This document shows, in pieces, positions 22,586 to 32,445 of a stretch of 64,000 nucleotides of DNA. Every line of letters begins with the position of its first letter. The stretch's first letter is position 1. The notes under the pieces are model-generated. The model saw only the letters and a list, made by a program, of their open reading frames with translations. It was not told where the DNA came from and made no database searches. The position numbers were made by a program, and so were the translations under genes. Source of the DNA: Saccopteryx bilineata (Eukaryota; Chordata; Mammalia; Chiroptera; Emballonuridae). The stretch lies in assembly GCF_036850765.1 (NCBI RefSeq), contig NC_089490.1, positions 100,180,074 through 100,244,073 on the forward strand, written 5' to 3'.

Positions 22586-23025
22586 ACATCCCCAAGATTC
22601 CATCTCTCTCTCACTCCATCTCTCTGCTCTGTTTTTCTCTCTCTCTCAGGCAGGCCCAGCTCCCACAGTAGCCTCTGGCACCTCCAGGCTTATATCCTTT
22701 ATCCTAGCAATGTTGGTTTCTCCTCCCAACACTCTAAGAAAGTCCCAGGACAGAGCTTTATTGGTCCATTTGGGTCACAAGCCCATCCTTGATCCAGTTA
22801 CCGTGGCCATGAGGGAATGGAACAGACTGACTGCTCAAATCCAGATCCTAAGGTCCCTTCTGAGATTAGGGGTGAGAAAAAGGAAGAGTCATCTACTCAC
22901 ACCACATGAACCAAGCTCGGGCAAAGTATGACTGCTCAATAGAAAAGCAAGGCATACTTTGCAAGAAGGGGAATTATATTGGGAAGGTAAACCCAGTAAT
23001 GTGAAAAAACTCCAGGACTTTGGTT
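22586..23025. other. Unique sequence
   Basis: No repeat or gene recognised. The frames at 22550-22792 and 22710-22931 overlap and have no domain. Confidence 0.45.
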
Positions 23026-23029
23026 AGAC

Positions 23030-23290
23030 TAATAATAATAGATAACTTTTTTTTTTGCAAGACTCTTGTATGCAACAACCTATGTTAAGAGTTCTATATA
23101 CATTATCCCACTTAAAGTTTAAAACAATCCTGTAAGTTAGATAATAATATTACATGTATATTATAGATGAGGTAACTGTAATATATAGAAATGAAGAAAC
23201 TTGCCCACGGTTACAAACCAGGGTATGAAAAAGCCAGGACTGGATGTCAGGCAGTCGAACTTCAGAGCACAGGCTCTTATGTCTTACCCA
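23030..23290 (+). repeat. MIR SINE relic
   Basis: 'tctatatacattatcccact', 'aacaatcctgtaagttagat', 'tatagatgaggtaactgtaa' and 'gaagaaacttgcccacggtt' follow MIR in order. Confidence 0.8.
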
Positions 23291-23830
23291 GGGCACCATC
23301 CCATGCAGGGGATAGCAAGCACATTGGTTAGATCTCATGGTACAACAGAAGTGAGCTTCTCAGCTACCACCAGGGGCCCTCAACTTCCAACATCCCCACG
23401 TCTCTAAAAAGATATTGAACGATTATTCGGTATTAGCAGTGTGAAGCCACGCTCAAAAATCAAGCATCGTGTTTTTGGTCTTCCCAGGACACTCGTGCGT
23501 TTTGGTTCAACTCAGAGTGGATTAGAAGAAAGAACATAGAGTCAATGAAGGAAAGCATCCTCTCTATTGACTTAGAGCCCCAAAGTCCTGATACAAATTA
23601 CCTCAGTACCTGACAGAGTCCCGAGCCCATCAGTCAGCCAGCTTCCTAGGATAAGAGAAACCGGAAGCAGCCATTATCTGCCTGGCTTCCTCCGCAGCTC
23701 TTCAAGTCCCAGTGGGCAGGGAAAGCCACTGAACACCACTAAGAGGCTGGCTGTGCTCCAACTGTGGGTCCTAGGAATTCAGAAAGCCTCTGGTTAACAA
23801 AAAACAAATTTTAGTCTCAGAAAGTGGACA

Positions 23831-23865
<35 letters not shown>

Positions 23866-24534
23866 ATAGGTGGGGTTCTTTGCTGACGACTTTCTTTTAA
23901 TAGCGAAGAATTTCTCATTACAGCCATACAAAAGGCGCTTTAAAAATTCCGGAACTAATTCGGTTGTGTTGATGCAGAGTATTTCTTGGCAACTTTTAAT
24001 GTAAGAATATTTAAATATGTGTAGCTGTGTTTACTTGGACATTCCTAAATTAAGCCTGAATAACTAGTTGATAGATACATAGTACAAAACAGCTTGTTTG
24101 TAACAGGAAAATTGTTCAATCTATCTTCCTTTATAACTGAGCCTCCACAGCCTTGATTTATTGGTGTGGTTCAGGAAATTTGTCCCACATAGAGTTATAG
24201 AGAATCACTTTCATTTGTATGCTAACTACTTTTGATTTTTTTTTTTTTTTAGCATTGTCAGTAGCCTTGATGATTGATTTTTCAGTCTAGCTAAACCAGT
24301 TTGTATTATACATATTCCCCAGTAGGAAAGAGATTAGCTTAGCAGACAGTACAATTCACAGCACAAAGAAAGTTCTGATTCATTCCATTGACATTTGAAA
24401 GTTTCCCTGGAATATGCCACATAAGCAAGGCCTCTCGGCTTTTGCAGGAAAGATTATAACCACAACAACAATAAAAAGAACTTAATTCTTTAATGAAATG
24501 ATGTATGTATAGTATAGTAAAGGTATACATATAG
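23291..24534. other. Unique sequence with (AAAT)n
   Basis: Apart from an (AAAT)n run at 23831-23868 and a T run near 24236-24250, I recognise nothing. Confidence 0.5.
23831..23868. repeat. (AAAT)n microsatellite
   Basis: About nine tandem AAAT units. Confidence 0.92.
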
Positions 24535-24770
24535 GCTAAACATTTAGTCAAGAATTTAGCTGCTGGAGTCAAGACTCCAGGGTTTGAATCCTGGCAAATT
24601 ATATAACATGCCTAAACCTGGGTATCCACCCCCAAAATTAGAGCCACTAACAATATCAACAACATTGAGTTATATAAGGAGGAATAAATAAAATAATGCA
24701 TGGTTTTGGGCTCATAGAAAGCCCTTAGTAAGTTGTTGCTGATGATGATGATGCTGCTGTTGTTAGAGCT
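24535..24770 (-). repeat. MIR SINE relic, antisense
   Basis: 'ccagggtttgaatcctggc', then 'aataaaataatgcatggttt' and 'gcccttagtaagttgttgct' match the reverse complement of MIR, ending in GAT trinucleotides. Confidence 0.65.
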
Positions 24771-24841
24771 GCAAAGGAAATAAACACAAAGATATCTCTC
24801 TGGCCACCAAATACTTAAGTGAGAGGAGAGTAAATAATGAA

Positions 24842-25133
24842 GCACACTCCTGCATGTGCCCGATCCAGGATCCACCTGACAACCTCAACTGGAGCCGATG
24901 CTCAAGCACCTAGCTATTTTTAATGCCTGAGGACTAACCAAGCTATCCTCAGTGCCCAGCGCCACACTCAAACCAATCCAGCCACTGATGGCAGGAGGAG
25001 AAGAGGAAGAGAAGTGAGAGAGGGAGAGAGGAGAAGCAGATGGTCACTTCTCCTGTGTGCCATGACTGGGAATCAAACCTGGGACATCCATATGCTGGAC
25101 TGACACTCTATCCATTGAGCCACCAGCCAGGGC
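24842..25133 (-). repeat. Ves-type SINE, antisense, diverged
   Basis: Read on the minus strand it starts 'ggccctggctggtggctcaa' at 25133 and carries the B-box-like 'gggtttgattcccagtc' and the 'caggagaagtgaccatctgc' block. Its 3' body ends near 24842. No poly(A) tail or clear TSD is visible, so it is older or 3'-truncated. Confidence 0.85.
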
Positions 25134-25694
25134 CTCCTTTGATTATTTTCAACCCATATATGTCACAGTGTCATAGTCAAGGAATGAGGTAGGGTTATTA
25201 TATCCAAGCTTAGCTCAGTTAATCTACCAGTAAATTTTCACTCATTTCAGAGGTGTCCTTCCTGACCCACATCATATTATATCCTAACCACAGAAACAAG
25301 ACCTTTGTCCTACACATGGCCTTTCCATATTTTTTTGTCACCCACAACACCACCAATTCTTTGCCAAAATATTTATAGCATGATCAGCTATGACTTGGTA
25401 AAATCGGAGGGTGGCCTCCACATTTTACGTGAGACAAAGTGCGTTTCCCATCTTTGTCCTCCAATCTCTCCGGGGAAAACAGGCATGCAGGGAAAGGTCT
25501 TTTACAGTTGATGGTATATAATGAGCATGTCTATGGCTTCTATACATACATCCATGCTCTTTCTTTGGGGACAACCACTGAGTCTCTTTGGGGAAATCTC
25601 TGACATTTCTTTGGGGAAGGCTCTCTAGACCATTGCATACAGCTGCAGTGAGGCTGCATTATGGTGCCAACCTCTTCTGGATAAAGAATGGACA
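25134..25694. other. Unique sequence
   Basis: No repeat or gene recognised. Confidence 0.5.
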
Positions 25695-25941
25695 TGTGCC
25701 CTGCAACAGTTTCCTAAGGGTACTGAAACAAACTACCACAAACACGGTGGCTTAAAACAAGAAAAACAAGTATTCTCTTAAAGAGGACCAAGGTCCAAAA
25801 TCATGTGTCTGCAGAGTTGCTATTTTTTTCTGGAGGCTCTGAGGGAGGAACCGTTTCCTATACCCCTTCCAACTTATGGTGGTTTCTGGCAATCCCTGCT
25901 GTTCCTTAGCTCATAGACACATCACTCGGACTGCCTCCATT

Positions 25942-25953
25942 TATATCACCTCC

Positions 25954-25990
<37 letters not shown>

Positions 25991-26727
25991 ATTTTTTTAA
26001 TGGGGTGACATCAATAAATCAGGATACATATATTCAAAGATAACAAGTCCAGGTTATCTTGTCGTTCAATTATGTTGCATACCCACCACCCAAAGTCAGA
26101 TTGTCCTCTGTCACCTTCTATCTTGTTTTCTTTGTGCCCCTCCCCATCCCCTATCCCTCTCCCATTCCCCCCTCCCCCCCATAACCACCACACTCTTATC
26201 AATGTCTCTTAGTTTCACTATTATGTTCCACCTACATATGGAATAATACAGTTCCTGTTTTTTTCTGATTTACTTATTTCGCTTCGTATCATGTTATCAA
26301 GATCCCACCATTTTGCTGTAAATGTTCCGATGTCATCATTTCTTATGGCTGAGTAGTATTCCATAGTGTATATATGCCACATCTTCTTTATCCAGTCATC
26401 TATTGATGGGCTTTTTGGTTGTTTCCATGTCTTGGCCACTGTGAACAATGCTGCAATAAACATGGGGCTGCATGTGTCTTTACGTATCAATTTTTCTGAG
26501 TTTTGGGGATATATACCCAGTAGAGGGATTGCTGGGTCATAAGGTAGTTCTATTTTCAGTTTTTTGAGGAACCACCATACTTTCTTCCATAATGGTTGTA
26601 CTACTTTACATTCCCACCAACAGTGTATGAGGGTTCCTTTTTCTCCACAGCCTCTCCAACATTTGCTATTACCTGACTTGCTAATAACAGCTAATCGAAC
26701 AGGTGTGAGGTATATCACCTCCTTCTT
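25942..26727 (-). mobile_element. 5'-truncated L1, antisense, 17-bp TSD
   Basis: The body (25959-26710) begins on the plus strand with the poly(T) complement of the tail and ends inside ORF2. The TSD tatatcacctccttctt is at 25942-25958 and 26711-26727. It belongs to the same L1 subfamily as the copy at 12211-12926, judging by the near-identical ORF2 tail, and retains slightly more of ORF2. Confidence 0.95.
26221..26710 (-). pseudogene. L1 ORF2 C-terminal fragment
   Basis: About 163 codons of the L1 ORF2 C-terminus are in open frame. Visible motifs are [31 protein letters not shown] (the zinc-knuckle-like cysteine region), [24 protein letters not shown] and [15 protein letters not shown]. The N-terminal endonuclease and the reverse transcriptase core are missing, so it is non-functional. 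The apparent start codon (26716-26718) lies in the target duplication rather than in L1. Relative to the 12211 copy it begins about 24 codons further upstream. Confidence 0.93.
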
Positions 26728-26737
26728 CTTGTCTCTT

Positions 26738-26749
26738 TGTCTCTTCCAT

Positions 26750-26794
<45 letters not shown>

Positions 26795-27152
26795 GTGAGA
26801 GAAGAGGAGATGGAGACAGACTCCTGCATGCACCTCTACCGGGATCCACCCAGCTAGCCCATTAGGGGGTGATGCTCTGCCCATCTGGGGTCCTTGCTTC
26901 ATTGCAACCTGAGCCATTTTTTAGTGCCTGAAGCAGAGGCCATGGAGCCATCCTCAGCATCCAGGGCCAACTACTATAATCGATCCATGGCTGCAGGAAG
27001 GGAGGAGGAGAAAGAGAAAAGGGAGAGGTGGAGGGGTGGAGAAGCAGATGGGCACTTCTACTGTGTGCCCTGACCAGGAATCAAACCTAGGACATCCACA
27101 CACCAGGCCGACACTCTACCACAGAGCCAACTGGCCAGGGCCTGTCTCTTCC
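26738..27152 (-). repeat. Ves-type SINE, antisense, with TSD
   Basis: The body (26748-27142) runs, on the minus strand, from 'ggccctggccagttggctct' through B-box-like 'ctaggtttgattcctggtc' to an (AAAT)n tail. The TSD tgtctcttcc is at 26738-26747 and 27143-27152. It lies only 10 bp from the L1 duplication. Confidence 0.93.
26748..26793. repeat. (ATTT)n tail microsatellite
   Basis: Eleven or so ATTT units form the expanded 3' tail of the antisense SINE. Confidence 0.92.
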
Positions 27153-27275
27153 TTTTCTTATATGTCCTCATTCCTACCTTTACCTTAATCATATCTGCAA
27201 AAACTCATATTCCAAGTAAAGTCACACATTCTGAGATTCTGAGTGGATGTGAATTTTGGATAGTGTTTCTATCTA

Positions 27276-28464
27276 ACTCATTCTATGACCCAAGACAGGA
27301 CAACTCAACTCTCTCTTCAGAAGACCAGAAGTGCTGAGACCTTCTGCAACACCTTCATTCCACCAGCAGAATTCTGAAGAGACTGCTCACTAGTTCCCTT
27401 TACCTACATCCCAGAAACTTCCCTGGTCCCCTACTTGGTATGGCTAAGCTATTCAAAATCTGCCTTCTGTGCATTACCCAATATCTTGCCAATAAATTCC
27501 CATTGAGCTTAACCAGGTTCCACTACTAAAACCCACAAAAGTCTAAATCAGGGATCACAACACCTGAACCACGTTAGTCCTCAAATGTAGAAATAAGACC
27601 AATGTGGGGCAAGGCCTGCCTTTTATACTGTTCACTGACTAAATATTCCTTCGGTCACAACTATTCTACCCATCTAACTTAGAAGATTTTATTTCTGGAA
27701 ACTTTACCTGCTGCTTTAGTAATTTTTTTCTGTAAGTTTGAAAAGTTTATTTATGTAAGCGTATAGGTGATAGCTCCTGGCATCCTTCCAAATTCTGAAA
27801 ATGATGACAGACTAACGAAACTAAGACGTTATCTGATAAGCCTCAGACTGACTAATTAAATCCTACACATTGACATTTTGGTCTAAAAAAAAATTATAAC
27901 TACACTAATTAGCCCGTTAGAAAATATTCATATTTCATTGTGCCAAATGAGAGGGGATTCCTTATAATTGTTCCTACAGGACATCATTTAATTGCAGGAA
28001 ACGTCATTACCTTCCAAGTCCCATCACCCACGTAAGTACCACAGAGGTCCCCACCCGAACAGTGAGGGGGAGTTGGAGCTGGATGGTTTTCCCAGAACCA
28101 TGGCTCATTACCACTGCACTCCAAAGTTTCCAGAAATGTAATGAGTCTTTGAAAGTGAGATGAATGCGGCCTCTGACTTCCTACCAGATCCCACACCACC
28201 TTGGGACACAAAGAAGCCAAAATGCTAACCAACTCATATAAACAGTAAACAATTAAAAACATTATTAACTTTTGAAGATACTCTGTTAGTTACAGCATGT
28301 GTTTATAAAGAACAATTTGGTGCTTTCTGAGAAGCATTTGTTTAAATAAAATCCCTAAGGATTTACTAAATGTCAGGCCGTGAAATTAAAATAACAGTAA
28401 ATGGCAGAGAGGTCAAACTAGAATTAATAATATGGAGGTAAATCACTCAAGTCAATACAATGGA
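27276..28464. other. Unique sequence with one weak exon-like stretch
   Basis: No repeat recognised. On the minus strand at about 28011-28130 an open frame with three cysteines ends at a donor-like AAG|GTAATG. It lacks a good polypyrimidine tract, and I do not recognise the peptide. Confidence 0.4.
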
Positions 28465-29030
28465 ACCAACCTTTGTGGATCCCTACTATGTGGAGGCACA
28501 GTGGGAGGCCCCACCGGGGAGAGAGATGAACAAGAAGAGGCTGTGGCCTCCAAGGGGTCTACAATTCAGTGATGAGGGTAAAAGAAGAATTTAAATCCCA
28601 GAAATATAAGAAAAAAGTAAATAAATTACATAGGAAAGCAACAAATAAAATGCTAGAGGGAAAAGGGGTTATACCAATGGCAAAGATTAGGGAAGATTTT
28701 CATAGAGTAAGTAAAAGTAAGGGTGGTCTTCAACTGATGGGTACCAAAGATGAACCAGGTAGAGAGTCAATCCAAGCAAAATCAGAGATAGGAAAACTCA
28801 TGGTATACTCAGAGGACCAAAACTAATTTAGTTTTCCTGACATATAGGATTTAGCTGAGAGGGAAAAGTAGTTGGAGCCACTCTAAAAAAAGGCTTTAAA
28901 AAACAAGATTGAGGTATTTCTTTATTCATGGAGGGGAACAGGGAGTCACTGAAGGTTTTTCCAGGGAACAGTCTATTCAGAATTGGCTTTTAAGAGATTA
29001 ATCTGCAGGCTATGTGAATGATAAACAGAA
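28465..29030 (-). repeat. L2 LINE relic, antisense
   Basis: 'ggatccctactatgtggagg', 'gagagatgaacaagaagagg', 'aggggtctacaattcagtga' and, further on, 'gggagtcactgaaggttttt' and 'gattaatctgcaggctatgt' match the long antisense L2 3' region. It is very diverged. Confidence 0.65.
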
Positions 29031-29139
29031 GCCAGAGAGATCAACTAGTTGGAACTCTCAGTTTTAAGCAGAAGAGTTTGGAAAGAAAGCAGGAAACAGG
29101 ACAGGAGAACACACATACAAGAGGTAGGACAATGTCCAA

Positions 29140-29660
29140 ACCCAGAGTAAAAGTTCTCAACCCTGGATGCACAGTAGAATCTCCTGTACAATATTATTAA
29201 AACACTGAATCCCAGGTCCCTTCCCAAGCCAATTAAATCAGAATACCTATGGTGGAGCCCAGGTATTGGGATCTTTGAAAAGCTCAGTGGGTGATTCCAA
29301 CATGCAGACATTACTGACAATCACTTCTTCTTCAAGGTATAGTGCCAGGACCATCAGACCCAGCATCACCTGGGAGAGTGTTGGAAATGCAGTCTTCCAG
29401 ACCACTCCACTCAGAATATGCACATTAACAAGGCACCCAGCGGATATGCCCATGCACGTACATACAAGTTAGAAAACACAGCAAGTGCTTCTGGGACAGC
29501 CCCTGAGATGCTACTAGTCTAATCAGTGCCCAGCTAAAGCCAATGCTGGCCCACAGACCATACCTGAGGATGTGTGAGAAATGCAAGCTCTGTACATGGC
29601 AGACCACTCACTGGGGTTTCTGCTCTGCTCCTGGGGTCCAGTTTCCTCCCCTTTGCTTTC
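29140..29660. repeat. Cluster of MER5-like hAT-Charlie relics
   Basis: 'aaaagttctcaaccctggat' with 'gcacagtagaatctcctgta' and 'ttaaaacactgaatccca' resembles the MER5 group. Adjacent segments (29330-29480, and possibly 29560-29620) carry 'cagcatcacctgggagagtg' and 'ttggaaatgcag', the opposite half of such elements. TSDs are no longer visible. Confidence 0.5.
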
Positions 29661-29764
29661 CTGCTTAGTGTCAGTCCTCATCCTTACCTCTACATACCTG
29701 TCACCAGCTTCACTGTTCTCAAGAACAACTCCAGGAAAAACTTGGCTGTTCCTTTAAAAGCTAA

Positions 29765-30347
29765 GCTTAGAATGACCACATGAGCCAGCAGTTCCACTCC
29801 TAGGTATACACCCCAAAGAAGTGAAAGCAGGGACTCAGGACACTTGTCTGCCAATGTCCACTGGAACATTATTCACATTATCCAAAAGGCAGAAATGGCA
29901 CAAATGTCCATTGATAAAGAAATGAATAAATAATGGAGATACATATATATATAGATATATAGATATATATATGGAATATTGTTCAGCATTAAAAAACAAA
30001 GAAATTCAGATACATACTATAACATGATAAACCTTAAAAATATTATGCTATGTGAAATAAGCCAGACACAAGATAACAAATATTGTACAGTTTCATTTAA
30101 ATAAAACATCTAAAATAGACAAACTCATAGAGACAGAAAGTAGATTAGAGGTTATCAAGGACTGGAGGGAGGAGAGAATGGAGGACTATTGCTTAATGGT
30201 TACTGAGTATCTGTTTGGGGTGATGAAAAAGCTTTGGAAATAGTGTTGATAGTTGCAAAACATTGTGAATGTGATTAATGCCACTGAACTGTACACTTAA
30301 AATGGCCAATTTTATTTTATTTTTCTTCAACAATTAAAAAAAAAAAC
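29765..30347 (+). repeat. Old L1M 3' fragment
   Basis: 'gccagcagttccactcctag', 'gtatacaccccaaagaagtg', 'aatgtccattgataaagaaa' and 'gtgaaataagccagacaca' match the end of L1 ORF2 in sense orientation. They are followed by 'ggttatcaaggactggaggg', a 3' UTR and an A tail. Many frameshifts show it is much older than the two truncated L1s in this window. It contains a (TA)n-rich patch at 29941-29972. Confidence 0.85.
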
Positions 30348-31535
30348 TCCATCCCTACCATTAGAGTAGGAGGAGCTGAGCCTCCTGCTCCTGTTCCCTA
30401 GCTCTACACCTCATTTCTGGACTGCTCTCATTCCCCTAAATGGTACTCCCTGGACTCCAACCAAAACTCATGGTGACACCAAGGAGACAGCATCTGTGTT
30501 GTACCTGAATACCTCACATCAGAACACTGGATGTTTAGCCGTACTCTCTAGGATACATGAACTGTCACATGACCTTAGACTTATTATAGGACCTCCACCA
30601 TTCTCTCTGCCAGGAATGCTGCAATGTCCATTTTACCCTAAACCATCCCCTATTGGTCCAAACCAGAGGGTACTCACAACATTCAGAACACTGGCTTTTT
30701 CAACATTATGAAAAAGACCCACCTTCATCAAGCCAACACTTGTTAGGGCAGGAGGCAAAAAGTCCACTTCATATAACATTAGGGCATTCCTAATACCCAG
30801 AACTCATGAGGCCTAAAATGACCAATACAGATGGATTAAAAATATAGTCCTTCCAAATCCATTCTCTCCTTGAAACTGAGAGGGTCTAGCTTGATGTTTG
30901 GAACAATGACAATTTGTTCTGGGCAGAACTTCCAGAGTAATCTATGAACTCTGAGTCTCTCTACATAAATTGTCTACTGTGGTGATTTAATTTCATGTGT
31001 TTAGTTTTAAGAAGAAGGGATTTGGATAAATGTTCTAATGCAGTAATTAGCTATTACATTAATAGTATTGATTTTCCATTATATTGTCCCATTATTCTAA
31101 TTATATTTCTCTTTAAACAATTTTTCAGACTGTAATCTTCTACCTAGATGAGCCTGACAGCCTTCCCTTTTCACTATGCACCCAAATTGGTAACAAGTCC
31201 AGTGCTATTTAGCCTCATATCACCCATTTTTTTAAATCACTCTAAAGAGCCCTAGTTAAATGTCCTCTCTTGAGCAATTTCCTCCAAATGCAACATTGCA
31301 GCAGTCAAAGCAGGTGGTCATCTGGCAGGACTCTCTACACAAAGCTCCTTGACATCCCACTGACATGCCTAAACTCCTACCCTTGAAGAGCCACTTAGGG
31401 AATCTTTGGAGTATTTCAATCTTCAAGGTTATGAAAAGAGGAAGTTATATCACACAAAACCTGGAGAGAATATCCTCATCAAGACCCTATGAGATGCACC
31501 AGATGCTCTTTGATTAGAGATAATACTTGTATGCC
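30348..31535. other. Unique sequence
   Basis: No repeat family or gene recognised. Confidence 0.45.
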
Positions 31536-31539
31536 ACTA

Positions 31540-31690
31540 CTCCATTTGGGGGCATTATTCGAAGTGCTTTACATTTCATTCCCCCCAAACCTCTGTGAGA
31601 TAGATAATATTACGATTCTCATTTTAAAGATGAGGAAACTGAAGCTCATCCAAAATCATCCAGCATCTGCTACCCACCCAAGAATGTATC
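31540..31690 (+). repeat. MIR SINE relic
   Basis: 'gaagtgctttacatttcatt', 'cctctgtgagatagataata', 'ttttaaagatgaggaaactg' match MIR. Confidence 0.78.
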
Positions 31691-31789
31691 ACAACATCCA
31701 ACCACAATGGCTAAATATCTAAGAAATGAAAAATGATGTAAAAGGCCACATGTTTACTAAGGAAAAGAATGATTGATAGGTATGGCAGA

Positions 31790-32145
31790 ACCTACTAGCT
31801 AATTGACAAACCTATTTTGTCTCCCTCTTAGACACACACTGCAAATCTCAGCATCCCTTGTAGTCAAGAGTGACCAAGTGACTGAGTTTTACCCAATGGA
31901 ATGTGGGCAGAAAATCTTGTAGACAATTCACCCTTTTTCTCACACTCTGACTGAATGAAGCAGCTCTAAGAACCTAGAGCAGAGAAGAGCCACAAGAGTG
32001 AAAGAGTCTGGATTCCTGATTGACAATGTGGAAGGCTGCCCAACCAGGAACAGATCCAAAGGATTGTGGCAACAAAAAGGAAACTTTTAAGCCACAAGAA
32101 TTTTAAATTTATCTTTTTTAGTAACTAGTGTTACATTGACTAATA
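31790..32145 (+). repeat. Probable old LTR relic (MaLR/ERVL-like)
   Basis: 'cagcatcccttgtagtcaag', 'agtgaccaagtgactgagtt', 'acccaatggaatgtgggcag' and the end 'ttttaagccacaagaatttt' then 'gttacattgactaatataat' follow the layout of an old mammalian LTR (end consensus like 'taagccactgag ... tgactaatac'). It is noncoding. Confidence 0.5.
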
Positions 32146-32324
32146 TAATAAGGTGAGTGCAGTCATCAAAAACTTAAAATACCTGTCTTTCATTTACAGT
32201 GCATTTTACATGGATGATAAATACACAACTCAGGTTGGAAAGCTGTAGATCATGTGATATGTGGCCACAAAACATTTGATAAAATTGTCCCTGCAGTAAC
32301 TTGGAAGGCAGCTTACATGCTAAC

Positions 32325-32445
32325 TGCATTTTGCTCCAAACGAAATGGGCTTCCATTAAGGTTTTGAGCAGCAGAGTGACATAATTTGACTTTATTAGAT
32401 AATCACTCTGGCTTTTATGTTGAGAATACACTGGGGTTCACAGTT
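32325..32445 (-). repeat. L2 LINE relic, antisense
   Basis: 'ggttttgagcagcagagtga', 'cataatttgactttattaga' and 'taatcactctggcttttatg' match the antisense L2 3' region. Confidence 0.6.

Larger units (their letters stand above)
25695..27275 (-). repeat. MaLR-type LTR, antisense, split by L1 and SINE
   Basis: The left part (25695-25941) has 'aactaccacaaacacggtgg' and 'cttaaaacaag', then 'ctggaggctctgagggagg' and 'ggcaatccctgctgttcctt'. The right part (27153-27275) has 'atcatatctgcaaaaactca', 'ccaagtaaagtcacacattc' and 'gtggatgtgaattttggat'. Together they match the reverse complement of a MaLR LTR. An L1 and then a Ves SINE interrupt it. Confidence 0.75.
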
